Source of the DNA: Paracoccaceae bacterium
Lineage (GTDB): Bacteria; Pseudomonadota; Alphaproteobacteria; Rhizobiales; Stappiaceae
NCBI GenBank assembly: GCA_013373445.1
Contig: JABXHV010000082.1
Coordinates: forward strand, 1 to 49,582
DNA length: 49,582 bases
Reading direction: 5' to 3'
Shown: piece by piece, positions 9,679-19,821 of the stretch
Layout: every line of letters begins with the position of its first letter
How positions within the stretch are numbered: position 1 is the first letter of the stretch
Program-made: the position numbers and the translations under genes
The notes under the pieces: generated by a model
What the model saw: the letters and a program-made list of their open reading frames with translations, nothing else
The model's database searches: none
What the model was told of the DNA's origin: nothing

Positions 9679-10260
9679 TCATGCGTGACCGGCGGAGCCA
9701 ACCAGCATTGCCGGATCGATGCCAAGCGATAATAAAGCTCGCCGCCATTTGTTTTCAAATGAGGCATCAAAGACGAGATCGCTGGTTGCCGGTCCAGTCA
9801 ACCAGCCATTTGCCTGAATTTCGCTTTCCAGCTGGCCTGGAGCCCAGCCGGAATACCCGAGCGCCAACAGGGCTCTATGCGGACCTTCACCGCTTGCAAT
9901 TGCTTTGAGAATTTCGAGCGTTGCCGTGAGACAAATGCCGCCAGAGATCTGCAAAGTTGATTGATCAAGCACATAGTCGTCAGAATGCAGAACAAAACCG
10001 CGCTCCACTTCGACCGGTCCGCCTTTGAAAACCGACATTGTGCGGAGATGGTCCGGAAGACGAATTGCGCTCTCATCATCGAGAATGTTCAGCTGCAGCA
10101 GTAGCTCTTCGACATTCATGTGGCTGGCAACCTGATTAAGGACCAACCCCATTGCCCCTTGCTCAGTATGCGAACAGACATAGACCACGGAACGCTCAAA
10201 GCGGTCATCTTCCATATTGGGCATGGCAATCAGAAAACTGCCCTCGAGCGACTGATGCAT
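9679..10260 (-). CDS. YqgE/AlgH family protein
   Basis: A 193-residue protein of the YqgE/AlgH (DUF179) family, structurally known but with no settled biochemical role. Family signatures are SLEGSFLIAMPNMEDDRFERS at the N-terminus, GAMGLVLNQV, FKGGPVEVERGFVLH and the C-terminal LLALGYSGWAPGQLESEI. AlgH has been tied to alginate regulation in Pseudomonas, but that should not be transferred here. The ATG at 10260 has a GGGAG Shine-Dalgarno 6 nt upstream. It is divergent from the DsbD-like gene across a 174-nt gap, and its own promoter region has no obvious consensus. Confidence 0.93.
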   Translation of the reverse strand: MHQSLEGSFLIAMPNMEDDRFERSVVYVCSHTEQGAMGLVLNQVASHMNVEELLLQLNILDDESAIRLPDHLRTMSVFKGGPVEVERGFVLHSDDYVLDQSTLQISGGICLTATLEILKAIASGEGPHRALLALGYSGWAPGQLESEIQANGWLTGPATSDLVFDASFENKWRRALLSLGIDPAMLVGSAGHA

Positions 10261-10399
10261 TTCTCACTCCCTGGATTCGCCGCAGAACATCCGTAGTCGA
10301 CAGTCCTAAGGGACACCCACGGACCTAGCGTGTCAAGATATGCAATGTCTGATCGGACTCAAAGCGCTGGTCACGAAAAATAACCAAACGCTCGCAACC

Positions 10400-10428
10400 T
10401 TGTTTACATACGAGCGGTTTCTTATCTG
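10400..10428 (+). promoter_or_regulatory. Candidate sigma70-type promoter of a possibly leaderless mRNA
   Basis: TTGTTT at 10400-10405 and TATCTG at 10423-10428 are separated by 17 nt. A start site about 7 nt beyond the -10 would fall on or next to the ATG at 10435. No Shine-Dalgarno precedes that ATG. The mRNA may therefore be leaderless, or the second ATG at 10444 may be used. This is a pattern match only. Confidence 0.35.
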
Positions 10429-10434
10429 ATAGAA

Positions 10435-11277
10435 ATGCAAGTCATGACAAGTCGAATTGCCAGTTTGGTTCTCGCTACCGCTGCCGTGGCCCTGCCGTTC
10501 GCAAGCGCAAACGCTGCGATAAGCGAATGGGTCAGCGTACAGGGAGGCGCTGTGCGCCTATTATCCAGTGAGCGTCTCGAAAGCGGTGATTATCAGCTCG
10601 GACTGGAATTTTCGCTCGACCCGGGTTGGCATACGTATTGGCGTTTCCCAGGCGAGTCAGGCATTCCGCCGCAACTTGATTTCTCCGCCTCCGAGAACCT
10701 TCGAACAAAGACAGTTCTATATCCAACGCCAGTACGCTACAGCGACGCTTACTCCAGCTCCATCGTCTACAATGAATCGCTGGTTCTTCCGATCATCGTG
10801 TCACCAGACAATGCCAGCGAGCCAGTTACGATCAACGCTTCCTTGTTTTTCGGTATTTGCAACGAAATTTGCGTCCCCGGCGATGCATCCTTTTCGTTGA
10901 CACTTTCACCTAAAGAACAAACAGACGAGCTGGCAAAGCTGCTGATTGATAACAATCTTTTAGCTTTACCTAAGACCGGGTCCCCTGCCCTGGAGAAAAT
11001 TCGTTCCATTGAACCCTTCATCGATGAAGGAGAAGAAAAGCTCTCCATCAAGGCAGACGTAAGCAATGGACACACTGTTGACCTTTTTGCGGAAGGCCCG
11101 GAAGGATCTTACATTTCGCTGCCCTCGCTCGAAGAGCAGGATGGCAAGAGTGCCACCTGGACGCTTTCTACCAAAGGGCTTTTGAAATCGGCTGAGGGAC
11201 ATACCAAGCTCACGTTGCTGCTTGTAGATGGTGACACGTCCTACGAGAGCGAGCACACCGTCAAGCTCGAGCAATAA
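10435..11277 (+). CDS. Periplasmic protein with DsbD/ScsB alpha-type thiol domain
   Basis: A 280-residue exported protein. The signal peptide is 1-28 (cleavage probably after ASANA). It then has an immunoglobulin-like domain resembling the N-terminal alpha domain of DsbD and ScsB, with WHTYWRFPGESGIPPQ (65-80) and FFGICNEICVPGD (138-150). The cysteine pair is Cys142/Cys146 with three residues between. DsbD alpha domains pass electrons to periplasmic thiol proteins, but the transmembrane beta and thioredoxin-like gamma domains are absent here. It must therefore get electrons from another protein or do something else. A second ATG (10444) is an alternative start. A peroxiredoxin gene follows after 145 nt on the same strand. 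Confidence 0.82.
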   Translation: MQVMTSRIASLVLATAAVALPFASANAAISEWVSVQGGAVRLLSSERLESGDYQLGLEFSLDPGWHTYWRFPGESGIPPQLDFSASENLRTKTVLYPTPVRYSDAYSSSIVYNESLVLPIIVSPDNASEPVTINASLFFGICNEICVPGDASFSLTLSPKEQTDELAKLLIDNNLLALPKTGSPALEKIRSIEPFIDEGEEKLSIKADVSNGHTVDLFAEGPEGSYISLPSLEEQDGKSATWTLSTKGLLKSAEGHTKLTLLLVDGDTSYESEHTVKLEQ

Positions 11278-11422
11278 CGCTCGCGCGTTAAGACTGCTAT
11301 CAGCCCGCTACAGCGCACATGCCATAGCCACCTGAAGCGAAATCAATGCTCGACGCATGCTGCCAAATTTCCTATGCCGGTAACACATGTCCGCATTATC
11401 CGAGGACTAAAGGAGAAAACTG

Positions 11423-11902
11423 ATGACAATCAAAGTTGGCGACAAGCTCCCAGATGCAACCTTTAAAATCATGACGTCTGATGGACCGAGTGAAATCACT
11501 ACTGCCGATCTATGCAACGGCAAGACGGTTGTACTGTTTGGTGTTCCAGGCGCATTCACACCCACATGTCACATGAACCACTTGCCAGGCTTCGTCGAGC
11601 ACGGCGACACCATCAAGGCCAAGGGCGTCGACACAATTGCAGTCGTGTCCGTCAACGACATCTTTGTTATGGATGCCTGGGCAACGGCGTCCAAGGCAAA
11701 AGGCATTGAGTTTCTCGCCGACACGGCAGCTGACTTTGTGAAGGCAGCAGGCCTTTCACTTGATGCGCCAATCTTTGGTCATAGCCGTTCACAGCGCTTT
11801 GCACTGATCGCGAAAGACGGTGTCATTACTTTCTTGAGCATTGAAGAAACACCATCTGAAGCAACCGCGACTGGAGCAGCAGCTATTCTCGCAGCTCTTT
11901 AA
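11423..11902 (+). CDS. Peroxiredoxin, Prx5/AhpE-like (redoxin)
   Basis: A 159-residue thiol peroxidase of the Prx5 subfamily, reducing H2O2 and organic peroxides in the cytoplasm. The peroxidatic Cys49 lies in VPGAFTPTCHMNHLPGF, with Thr46 as the conserved partner. Another cysteine is Cys31. No resolving cysteine can be assigned with confidence, so it may be 1-Cys or use glutathione. The start is well fixed by AGGAG at 11411-11415, 7 nt before ATG. It ends just before a strong terminator that separates it from the convergent oxidase cluster. Confidence 0.94.
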   Translation: MTIKVGDKLPDATFKIMTSDGPSEITTADLCNGKTVVLFGVPGAFTPTCHMNHLPGFVEHGDTIKAKGVDTIAVVSVNDIFVMDAWATASKAKGIEFLADTAADFVKAAGLSLDAPIFGHSRSQRFALIAKDGVITFLSIEETPSEATATGAAAILAAL

Positions 11903-11938
11903 TCAGTTGTAGAATTTCAAAGTTGATCTCCGTATGCG

Positions 11939-11980
11939 AAGAGCTCCTGGCACATTGTGCTCAGGAGTTCTTTTTGTTTT
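11939..11980 (+). terminator. Rho-independent terminator after the peroxiredoxin gene
   Basis: An 11-bp outer stem (AAGAGCTCCTG with CAGGAGTTCTT, one G-U pair) and a 4-bp inner stem (GCAC/GTGC around ATT) are followed by TTTTTGTTTT. The orientation serves the plus-strand gene and shields the end of the SURF1 gene. Confidence 0.85.
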
Positions 11981-11996
11981 CATCGAAAGAATGAGA

Positions 11997-12773
11997 TCAG
12001 GGACGCCGGCGCAGCACTGACAGAGAATACGTCGCGAACACGCCAATCAGAGTCGCAGCAAGCCCGAACCACGTGAGCGCATAACCAAGGTGATCGTTCT
12101 TGAAACGGACCACAGTTTCTCCAGCCTGTGGCAAACCTTCTGGACCTGTGAACTCTGCATCAAGGTCGATGCTGTATGGGGCAAGGTTATCGGGGTTCAG
12201 GCCCAGCACCTTGGCCATATGTTCAGTGTCGCGTGCGAACCATATCCGGTTTGTCTCATCAGCTTCCGGTGTCGTCCAATTCGGTGTTTCGGACCGGCGG
12301 AGCAACCCCACCAGTTTCAGTGAACCTGTTGGAACCTCTTCAACAGCAGACCTTTGATGGCGAAAGACGTCTTGTGGGATGAACCCTCGGTTCACGAGCA
12401 CAGACCATCCGTCTTTTGTCTGAAATGGGCTATAGAGCATATACCCCGGCCCACTATAGCGCCCGGAGCGTTCCGGCAATGAAGTGAAATAATAAGCCGA
12501 CCCCTGCAGAAAACTGCCCGTGATCGAGACATGGCGATAGTCGAGCGCCAGTACCTCTTCATCATTTTCAAGCGCCCCCCACGAAGCAGGGCCCGGAGCC
12601 GCTTCTGGTGGCGCATCGATCGAGGCCGTAACGTGAGCGATCAGATCTTCTTTTTCTGCAAGACGATCAAGCTGCCAATTCCCAAGTGCCAACAAGACAA
12701 GAAGTGCGGGCACCGCAAAAGCGGTCAACCAAACAAGGTGCCTTGCGGGCTTGGTGCGGTGCTCTTTTTGCAT
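11997..12773 (-). CDS. SURF1 family cytochrome oxidase assembly protein
   Basis: A 258-residue inner-membrane protein of the SURF1/Shy1 family, which helps insert heme a into subunit I of aa3 oxidase. It has two membrane helices at the ends, LVWLTAFAVPALLVLLALGNWQ with the family's LGxWQLxR motif (GNWQLDRL) and a C-terminal helix near 232-252. Between them is a periplasmic domain with LVNRGFIPQDV and the final PNDHLGYALTWFGL-like segment (here NDHLGYALTWFGLA). It starts 3 nt after the DUF983 stop, with GAGAAG as ribosome site. It is the last gene of the oxidase cluster, and the peroxiredoxin terminator lies just beyond its end. Confidence 0.93.
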   Translation of the reverse strand: MQKEHRTKPARHLVWLTAFAVPALLVLLALGNWQLDRLAEKEDLIAHVTASIDAPPEAAPGPASWGALENDEEVLALDYRHVSITGSFLQGSAYYFTSLPERSGRYSGPGYMLYSPFQTKDGWSVLVNRGFIPQDVFRHQRSAVEEVPTGSLKLVGLLRRSETPNWTTPEADETNRIWFARDTEHMAKVLGLNPDNLAPYSIDLDAEFTGPEGLPQAGETVVRFKNDHLGYALTWFGLAATLIGVFATYSLSVLRRRP

Positions 12774-12776
12774 GTC

Positions 12777-13166
12777 TTACTTCTCACTGTCATCCAACTC
12801 ACCCTCATGGGCACTGTGGTGATATTGGGCCCCTATCATCATGCCCTTTAGCGGCCGCAGAACACCCACAGACAACAAAACCGTCAAGGGCAACCATAGG
12901 ACCAGATGGACCCAGATTGGCGGCTGATAGGAGAGTTCAACTGCAAGAACCAATCCGACAACGATAAACCCGACAAGCATGATGACAAACACGGCGGGCC
13001 CGTCACCACTGTCGGCAAAAGAGTAGTTGGTTCCGCACTCATCGCATTCATCGCGCAGAGTCAGAAAGCCCTTGAAGAGCTTTCCTTTGCCGCATTCTGG
13101 ACAACGGCCTTTCAGGCCTGCCACCACAGCTGAGATCTCAGTATTGGCAACCTTTGATTCTGGCAT
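12777..13166 (-). CDS. DUF983 zinc-ribbon membrane protein of the cox cluster
   Basis: A 129-residue DUF983 protein. The N-terminal four-cysteine ribbon is RCPECGKGKLFKGF followed by CDECG, then two hydrophobic helices (VFVIMLVGFIVVGLVLAVEL and WVHLVLWLPLTVLLSVGVL). Function is unknown. Its fixed position between ctaE and SURF1 suggests a part in oxidase assembly. The start was set at ATG 13166 (MPESKVANTE), where AAAGGA lies 7 nt upstream. The longer frame from 13238 lacks such a site and adds unrelated residues. Confidence 0.9.
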   Translation of the reverse strand: MPESKVANTEISAVVAGLKGRCPECGKGKLFKGFLTLRDECDECGTNYSFADSGDGPAVFVIMLVGFIVVGLVLAVELSYQPPIWVHLVLWLPLTVLLSVGVLRPLKGMMIGAQYHHSAHEGELDDSEK

Positions 13167-13292
13167 GACAGCGTCCTTTGATGGCAATGAGACTAGTCTG
13201 GGAAAACGAAAGATGCCCGAACCAATATGGCCGGGCACCTTTCAAATCAGATTTATAGAGCAGGAGCGAGGCGCCGCGCCTCACCGGTCACT

Positions 13293-14165
13293 CTAGTGAA
13301 CCGATGGCGTACCTGCGCCCCAGATGTAAATGGCGACAAAGAGGAAGATCCAGACAACATCAACAAAGTGCCAATACCAAGCCGCAGCTTCGAACCCGAA
13401 ATGCTGTTCCTTGGTGAAATGCCCTGCCAATGCCCGGAACAGGCAGACTGCCAGAAAGATGGTCCCGACAATAACGTGGAAGCCATGGAAGCCGGTCGCC
13501 ACGTAGAACGTCGCTCCGTAAATGTGTCCTCCCAGCTCAAAGGTGGCATGTGAGTACTCATATGCTTGGCAAATACTGAAGACCAAGCCGAGAATGACGG
13601 TTACGATCAAACCCCACTTGAGGCCCTCACGATCATCATGCAACAACGCATGGTGAGCCCAAGTCACGCTCGTTCCTGATGCAAGAAGGATGAGCGTGTT
13701 GAACAATGGCAAATGCCATGGATCAAATGTCTCGATGCCTTCTGGCGGCCAAACTCCACCGGTAAACGCAACGCGGCTGACCTGGATCGCTTCGTCGGCA
13801 AAAAGAGCTGCATCAAAATAGGCCCAGAACCATGCGACGAAGAACATTACCTCAGAGGCAATGAACAACAGCATGCCATAGCGCAAATGCAGTGAAACAA
13901 CGCGCGTGTGATGGCCCTCATGAGCTTCCTTGATCGTATCGCGCCACCAGAGGCTCGAGATGATCACGACGCCAACAAACCCGACCGCAAAGAGCTTCCA
14001 ACCGGCCAGATCCACCCCAAAGAGGTCAAAACTGGCGCCACTCGACAACTTCATGAAGCCGATGCCTCCAAGTGCCATGACGAAAACGCTCATGGAAACC
14101 AGGAACGGCCACGGACTCGGATCTACCAGATGGTAGTCGTGATGTTTGTTATGTGCCTCCGCCAT
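13293..14165 (-). CDS. ctaE: Cytochrome c oxidase subunit III
   Basis: Third core subunit of the aa3 oxidase, a 290-residue membrane protein with seven helices. It binds lipid near the proton entry and stabilises subunit I. Recognisable segments are [14 protein letters not shown] (12-25), [37 protein letters not shown] and the C-terminal [25 protein letters not shown] lies about 7 nt before the ATG at 14165. It follows ctaG after 47 nt and is followed by DUF983 and SURF1, the order usual for alphaproteobacterial aa3 clusters. Confidence 0.97.
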   Translation of the reverse strand: MAEAHNKHHDYHLVDPSPWPFLVSMSVFVMALGGIGFMKLSSGASFDLFGVDLAGWKLFAVGFVGVVIISSLWWRDTIKEAHEGHHTRVVSLHLRYGMLLFIASEVMFFVAWFWAYFDAALFADEAIQVSRVAFTGGVWPPEGIETFDPWHLPLFNTLILLASGTSVTWAHHALLHDDREGLKWGLIVTVILGLVFSICQAYEYSHATFELGGHIYGATFYVATGFHGFHVIVGTIFLAVCLFRALAGHFTKEQHFGFEAAAWYWHFVDVVWIFLFVAIYIWGAGTPSVH

Positions 14166-14212
14166 AAACTAGCTCCCCCAACACATTGCTTCTCGTTGCG
14201 ACATTAACGAGA

Positions 14213-14824
14213 CTATAGCTTCGTTTCTAACTCTGTTTCCGTTGCGAGCGTCGAGACCTCGGCCTCCGACTCAGGCACAGGAAAGAATGTATAAGATAAC
14301 GTGATTTCTTTCACGTTCTTCAACTCAGGATCGCGATCCATTTCCGGATCAACGAAAAACACCACCGGCATTTCAACCCGCTCACCGCTTTCCAGCGGCT
14401 GTTCGGTAAAGCAAAAGCACTCGAGTTTGTTGAAATAGGCTCCCGCCTCATTCGGCGTTACATTAAACACCGACGTTCCAACCGTCTTTCGTTCACTCAA
14501 ATTGCGCGCGACGTAGGCGACTTGTCCGGTCTCGCCCATATGCAGTGTGACCGTGCGTTGCTTGGGTTTGAACTCCCAATAAAGCTCATGATTGACGTTG
14601 CCATCCAGACGGACTGTTATCTTCCGCTCAATAACTGTTTCGCTTTCACGTTCTGCAACCTGGGTTGTCCCGCCATATCCGGTTACCTGGCAAAACAACT
14701 TGTAGAGCGGCACGGCGGCATAAGATGCGCCGACCATGACAAAGAACAGACCCGCGCATGACAACGCAACCACCATATTGCGGTTGTTGTTGCCTGACTC
14801 CCGTGTCTTGTCTTCTTCGCTCAT
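14213..14824 (-). CDS. ctaG: Cytochrome c oxidase assembly protein CtaG/Cox11
   Basis: Copper chaperone that delivers Cu to the CuB site of subunit I. The 203 residues comprise one N-terminal membrane helix (17-40) and a periplasmic immunoglobulin-like domain. The copper-binding pair is Cys136/Cys138 in LECFCFTEQPL, and the helix-proximal cysteine is Cys45 in LFCQVTGYGG. The end of the domain has VEMPVVFFVDPE. GGGAGG precedes the ATG. It lies 19 nt after the 53-residue small gene and is part of the same transcript as ctaB and ctaE by spacing. Confidence 0.96.
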   Translation of the reverse strand: MSEEDKTRESGNNNRNMVVALSCAGLFFVMVGASYAAVPLYKLFCQVTGYGGTTQVAERESETVIERKITVRLDGNVNHELYWEFKPKQRTVTLHMGETGQVAYVARNLSERKTVGTSVFNVTPNEAGAYFNKLECFCFTEQPLESGERVEMPVVFFVDPEMDRDPELKNVKEITLSYTFFPVPESEAEVSTLATETELETKL

Positions 14825-14843
14825 GGCCTCCCCCGTTCGCGCG

Positions 14844-15005
14844 TTAAATAGGTCGGTTCAAAATTGCAGGACCCATTTTGATAACAGTCACAACGTAGAA
14901 CAAAACCACCAGCAGGCCTAGCACGATCGCGATCGCGACCGAGCGAGACCGCCGTCGGCTTTTCTGTTCATCTGTCAGCTTGATGCCGTTTGGTTCTTCA
15001 TTCAT
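14844..15005 (-). CDS. 53-residue membrane protein of the cox cluster (CoxF-like)
   Basis: A short gene reading [20 protein letters not shown] at its start, then a single hydrophobic helix (about 22-42, [20 protein letters not shown]) and the tail [12 protein letters not shown]. Its ATG overlaps the ctaB TGA as ATGA, and ctaG follows after 19 nt, so it is translationally coupled inside the oxidase operon. The basic cytoplasmic stretch KSRRRSR before the helix predicts N-in topology. Small proteins called CoxF sit at this point in other Rhizobiales, and that name is used from position and shape rather than from an alignment. A role as assembly factor or small subunit is inference. Confidence 0.85.
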   Translation of the reverse strand: MNEEPNGIKLTDEQKSRRRSRSVAIAIVLGLLVVLFYVVTVIKMGPAILNRPI

Positions 15006-15943
15006 GACACAAAGTACCTGGCAACAAGATGCTCCGCCAGCAGAACGGCGAACAGCGTGAACAGATAGAAAATCGAATAGGCAAAAAGACGAACACTGGC
15101 CTTCCGGGCAACTTCACCTTCGCGTTTGCGCCAGACATCAAATGCCATCCACAAAAACGCCGCTCCCATGACGGTCGAGATTGCACCGTATGCAATACCC
15201 GCCAAACCCACGGCACTTGGAAGTACTGTCAACGGCACGAGCAGGATCGAATAGATCAGAATCTGGTTGCGCGTCGACGTTTCCCCAGCAACAACAGGCA
15301 TCATCGGGATCCCGGCCGCCTTGTAATCACTGTTCTTGAACAGGGCGAGCGCCCAAAAGTGCGGCGGCGTCCACATGAAGATGATTAGAAACAGCAAAGC
15401 GCTCAGGTAGCTCACATCACCTGTCACCGACGCCCAACCGATCATCGGAGGGAAAGCGCCGGCAGCACCGCCAATGACGATGTTCTGCGGTGTCGAGCGC
15501 TTCAACCACATTGTGTAGATGACGACGTAGAAGAAAATCGTGAAGGCCAGAAACGCGCCTGCAAACCAGTTCACCAAAAGTCCCAGAACCAGGACAGAGC
15601 CAATCGACAAGGTCATTCCGAAGGTGAAGGCTTCCTCACGGGAGACCTTTCCGGCCGGGATCGGACGCTTAACGGTCCGGCTCATGATCCGGTCGATATC
15701 GGCGTCATACCACATGTTCAACGCGCCAGAAGCACCTGCGCCAACGGCAATACAGAGCAAAGCGACGCCGCCAAGCACAGGATGAATTTCACCCGGAGCC
15801 AGCATCATTCCAACAAATGCGGTAAAAATCACCAGCGACATGACACGTGGCTTCAGCAAAGCAACATAGTCGCTCACTGTCCCCTGCCCGCCGTTCCAGA
15901 CAAAGTCTTCAGTATCTAAATCGTGGCGCTCAATGAGCGACAT
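15002..15943 (-). CDS. ctaB: Protoheme IX farnesyltransferase (heme O synthase)
   Basis: Transfers a farnesyl group to heme b, giving heme O, the precursor of the heme a used by the oxidase. It is a 313-residue UbiA-superfamily membrane protein. The first aspartate-rich motif is NMWYDADID (76-84), followed by [12 protein letters not shown], and the second conserved region is [20 protein letters not shown]. The N-terminus has [19 protein letters not shown]. It starts 128 nt after ctaD and ends in an ATGA overlap with the small CoxF-like gene. The distant relative ubiA (30048-30992) differs in its motif NDIIDEDID. Confidence 0.97.
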   Translation of the reverse strand: MSLIERHDLDTEDFVWNGGQGTVSDYVALLKPRVMSLVIFTAFVGMMLAPGEIHPVLGGVALLCIAVGAGASGALNMWYDADIDRIMSRTVKRPIPAGKVSREEAFTFGMTLSIGSVLVLGLLVNWFAGAFLAFTIFFYVVIYTMWLKRSTPQNIVIGGAAGAFPPMIGWASVTGDVSYLSALLFLIIFMWTPPHFWALALFKNSDYKAAGIPMMPVVAGETSTRNQILIYSILLVPLTVLPSAVGLAGIAYGAISTVMGAAFLWMAFDVWRKREGEVARKASVRLFAYSIFYLFTLFAVLLAEHLVARYFVS

Positions 15944-16071
15944 GGACGCGTCCTTATCTATTACTGTCCGGGTACGGTTTCTTGCACAGTGGCGCCCCGG
16001 TTTGATTTTGGCACCCGCCCAAATGGGCGAATGCCATGTTCATTGCACATCAAAGGTGCCCAATAACAGGT

Positions 16072-17751
<1,680 letters not shown>

Positions 17752-18678
17752 TTAATTTGCAGCTACAGTCAATTCATCCAGCGTACCGACCTGTGCAGTC
17801 GCATTGTCGGTTTTGATAGAGGCCCACAACTGTTCGTTGGCTCCATCAATATCGTCCTGCGCAGCGGCAGCCCAAACATCAAACTGAGCCTTGGTGACCA
17901 CCCGGATGGCGATCGGCATGAACGCATGGTCCTTGCCGCAGAGCTCAGAACACTGACCGTAGTAGACACCGGTCTGATTGGCGTGGAACCAGGTCTCATT
18001 CAGGCGACCGGGAACGGCATCAACCTTCACGCCGAAAGAAGGCATCGCGAACGAATGGATCACGTCTTCTGATGTCACCTGAACGCGAACGGTCGTGTCG
18101 ACAGGAATAACCAGATCGTAGTCGACAGCCAGCAGACGCGGCACTTCGGCGAGCGTCAACCCACGTGCTGTCGCTGCGGCTTGTCGATCATCATTTTGCA
18201 AAATGATTGAATCGAAATAGAGATCACCCATACCTTCATCGGTGTACTCATATCCCCAGTACCACTGATAACCGATCGCCTTGACGGTCATGTCGTACTC
18301 GGGGATTTCAAGTTCCTTGTACAGAAGCCTGAATGATGGAATGGCAATCACGACGAGTATCAGGATTGGCAAAACGGTCCAGACAACCTCGATCAGGGTA
18401 TTATGCGATGTCTGAGAAGGTTCCGGGTTGCGCTTGGCGTTGAACTTAAAGATCGCATAGAGCAAGAGCAGCAGCACAAAGACCGTGATAGCTGTGATGA
18501 TCCAAAGAGTAAAATTGTTAAACCAACGGATGTCTGTCATCACGTCGGTGACCGCATCCTGAAATCCAAATTGCCACTCTTTAAAACCAGGCTCGGCAGC
18601 GAACGCTTGACCGGCAGTCGACATAATCGTCGCGCCAAATGCGCCGAACTTGATAAAACGCCCGTTCTTCGTTGTCAC
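17752..18678 (-). CDS. ctaC: Cytochrome c oxidase subunit II
   Basis: Accepts electrons from cytochrome c at the CuA centre. It has a signal peptide (1-28, ending AGQAFA-A), two membrane helices (about 54-80 and 97-119) and a periplasmic cupredoxin domain. CuA ligands are His208, Cys243, Glu245, Cys247, His251 and Met254, in VIHSFAMPSFG and QCSELCGKDHAFMP. No cytochrome c domain is fused. The start is GTG 18678, with AAGGAG 7 nt upstream. A TTG at 18696 would open a longer frame in which that Shine-Dalgarno lies inside the gene. It is the first gene of the oxidase operon, 84 nt before ctaD. Confidence 0.96.
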   Translation of the reverse strand: MTTKNGRFIKFGAFGATIMSTAGQAFAAEPGFKEWQFGFQDAVTDVMTDIRWFNNFTLWIITAITVFVLLLLLYAIFKFNAKRNPEPSQTSHNTLIEVVWTVLPILILVVIAIPSFRLLYKELEIPEYDMTVKAIGYQWYWGYEYTDEGMGDLYFDSIILQNDDRQAAATARGLTLAEVPRLLAVDYDLVIPVDTTVRVQVTSEDVIHSFAMPSFGVKVDAVPGRLNETWFHANQTGVYYGQCSELCGKDHAFMPIAIRVVTKAQFDVWAAAAQDDIDGANEQLWASIKTDNATAQVGTLDELTVAAN

Positions 18679-19230
18679 ACGAACACTCCTTCCCAAAGCT
18701 TCCGCTCCCTCATGATACAGAAAGTTCCTGATAGCGCATTTCAGCTAACGACGGAACCATCTCCTCAACTCTGCATCACCAATGCTATGCTATAACAACA
18801 TTATAGTTAGATTTCGAAGCTTTTTTCGCTCCGAAAACACGACTGTGACCTTCATGGTGACGATCGCACAGCCTGGTTTGCAGTGAACAGAGGCCTTTCT
18901 AATTGCCTCCAAGCGGCAAAATCGCAGTAATTACCGAAGATTTTTCGAAGTACGTCAAGACCTGTTGCGCCGCTGGGTGTCCGCATGAACACTGCATAAA
19001 ATAAGTTGCGCATAAATATCGCCTCGCCCTTTGGTTTTCTGGTCATAACAACTCCGATTGCGATCGATTGAAGAAGAGCTTCTGGCCATGAAAAGGTCGA
19101 TAAGGCACATTACGATTTGAATATTGGCCCCGAATCGCTTGACCTTCGTCGTCAAAGAACCGATTGAACACGAAAGCTTCCGCATCACATTTGGTGTCTC
19201 GGAAGATCAATTTGCGCATGGAGTTAGATC
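18679..19230 (+). other. Divergent intergenic region between ctaC and the IalB gene
   Basis: 552 nt with no convincing gene. Short frames on the minus strand at 18852-19046 and 18955-19188 have no ribosome site and no recognisable content. The region must hold the oxidase operon promoter on the minus strand and the start signals of the IalB gene (GGAG at 19220-19223). A TATAAT on the minus strand at 18800-18805 overlaps a small inverted repeat. Nothing else was recognised. Confidence 0.6.
18790..18806 (-). promoter_or_regulatory. Inverted repeat overlapping a TATAAT upstream of ctaC
   Basis: CTATAA, a 5-nt spacer and TTATAG form a perfect 6-bp inverted repeat about 112-128 nt upstream of the ctaC start. 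On the minus strand it contains TATAAT (18800-18805), an exact -10 hexamer. No good -35 was found 16-18 nt further upstream, which would suit an activator-dependent promoter. Operator function is a guess from position. Confidence 0.3.
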
Positions 19231-19743
19231 TTGATTAGCCGCTTGGTGACAATCGCAGCCAGCTTGGCACTTGTGTCTGCTGTTTCTGTTTTCAACGCGC
19301 CTGGTGCGCTCGCTCAAGGTGAAATCAAGGCCACGCATGGCGATTGGCAGATGCGTTGCGATACCCCCCCGGGAGCCACAGGCGAACAATGCGCCCTGAT
19401 GCAGAATGTAACAGCTGCGGATCGTGAAAATGTTGGCCTTTCGGTTATCATTTTGCGAACCGCGGATAAGAAAGCGCGCATCTTACGCGTTCTGGCGCCG
19501 CTTGGCGTTTTGCTGCCGTCCGGATTGGGGTTGCGTGTTGATGATGCTGATATCGGACGTGCGGGTTTTGTACGCTGCCTCCCGAACGGCTGCGTCGCGG
19601 AAGTTATTCTGGAAGATGCCTTGATTGATCAACTCAAGAACGGCAGTCAGGCAACGTTCATTATCTTCCAGACCCCGGAAGAAGGCATCGGTATTCCAAT
19701 TTCACTAAACGGATTTTCTGCAGGCTACGCAGCGCTTCCATAA
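19231..19743 (+). CDS. IalB-family (invasion-associated locus B) secreted protein
   Basis: A 170-residue periplasmic or secreted protein of the IalB family, named after a Bartonella factor for erythrocyte entry but widespread in free-living Alphaproteobacteria. The signal peptide (1-29) ends GALAQ. The mature domain has HGDWQMRCDTPPGATGEQC, a typical cysteine pair, and further on RCLPNGCVAEV. The start is TTG 19231, fixed by GGAG at 19220-19223 with 7 nt spacing. The ATG just upstream runs into a stop after six codons. Location beside ctaC is common in Rhizobiales, and a direct link to the oxidase is unproven. A terminator follows. Confidence 0.88.
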   Translation: MISRLVTIAASLALVSAVSVFNAPGALAQGEIKATHGDWQMRCDTPPGATGEQCALMQNVTAADRENVGLSVIILRTADKKARILRVLAPLGVLLPSGLGLRVDDADIGRAGFVRCLPNGCVAEVILEDALIDQLKNGSQATFIIFQTPEEGIGIPISLNGFSAGYAALP

Positions 19744-19782
19744 GAAGTCTGCCGTTTCTCAGACGCAATTTACCGACGCTCT

Positions 19783-19811
19783 AGCCGTGGCATATCTGTC
19801 ACGGCTTTTTT
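19783..19811 (+). terminator. Rho-independent terminator after the IalB gene
   Basis: A 7-bp stem AGCCGTG/CACGGCT with a 10-nt loop is followed by six Ts. It lies 40 nt after the IalB stop and 10 nt before the end of the convergent antiporter gene. Confidence 0.85.
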
Positions 19812-19821
19812 CGGTTTAGGC

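Noticed and set aside
9953-9966. TTGAT-like pair around 9960 resembling an FNR/FixK box
   Set aside because: It lies inside the coding part of the YqgE gene, not upstream of any start, and the spacing is wrong for the consensus.
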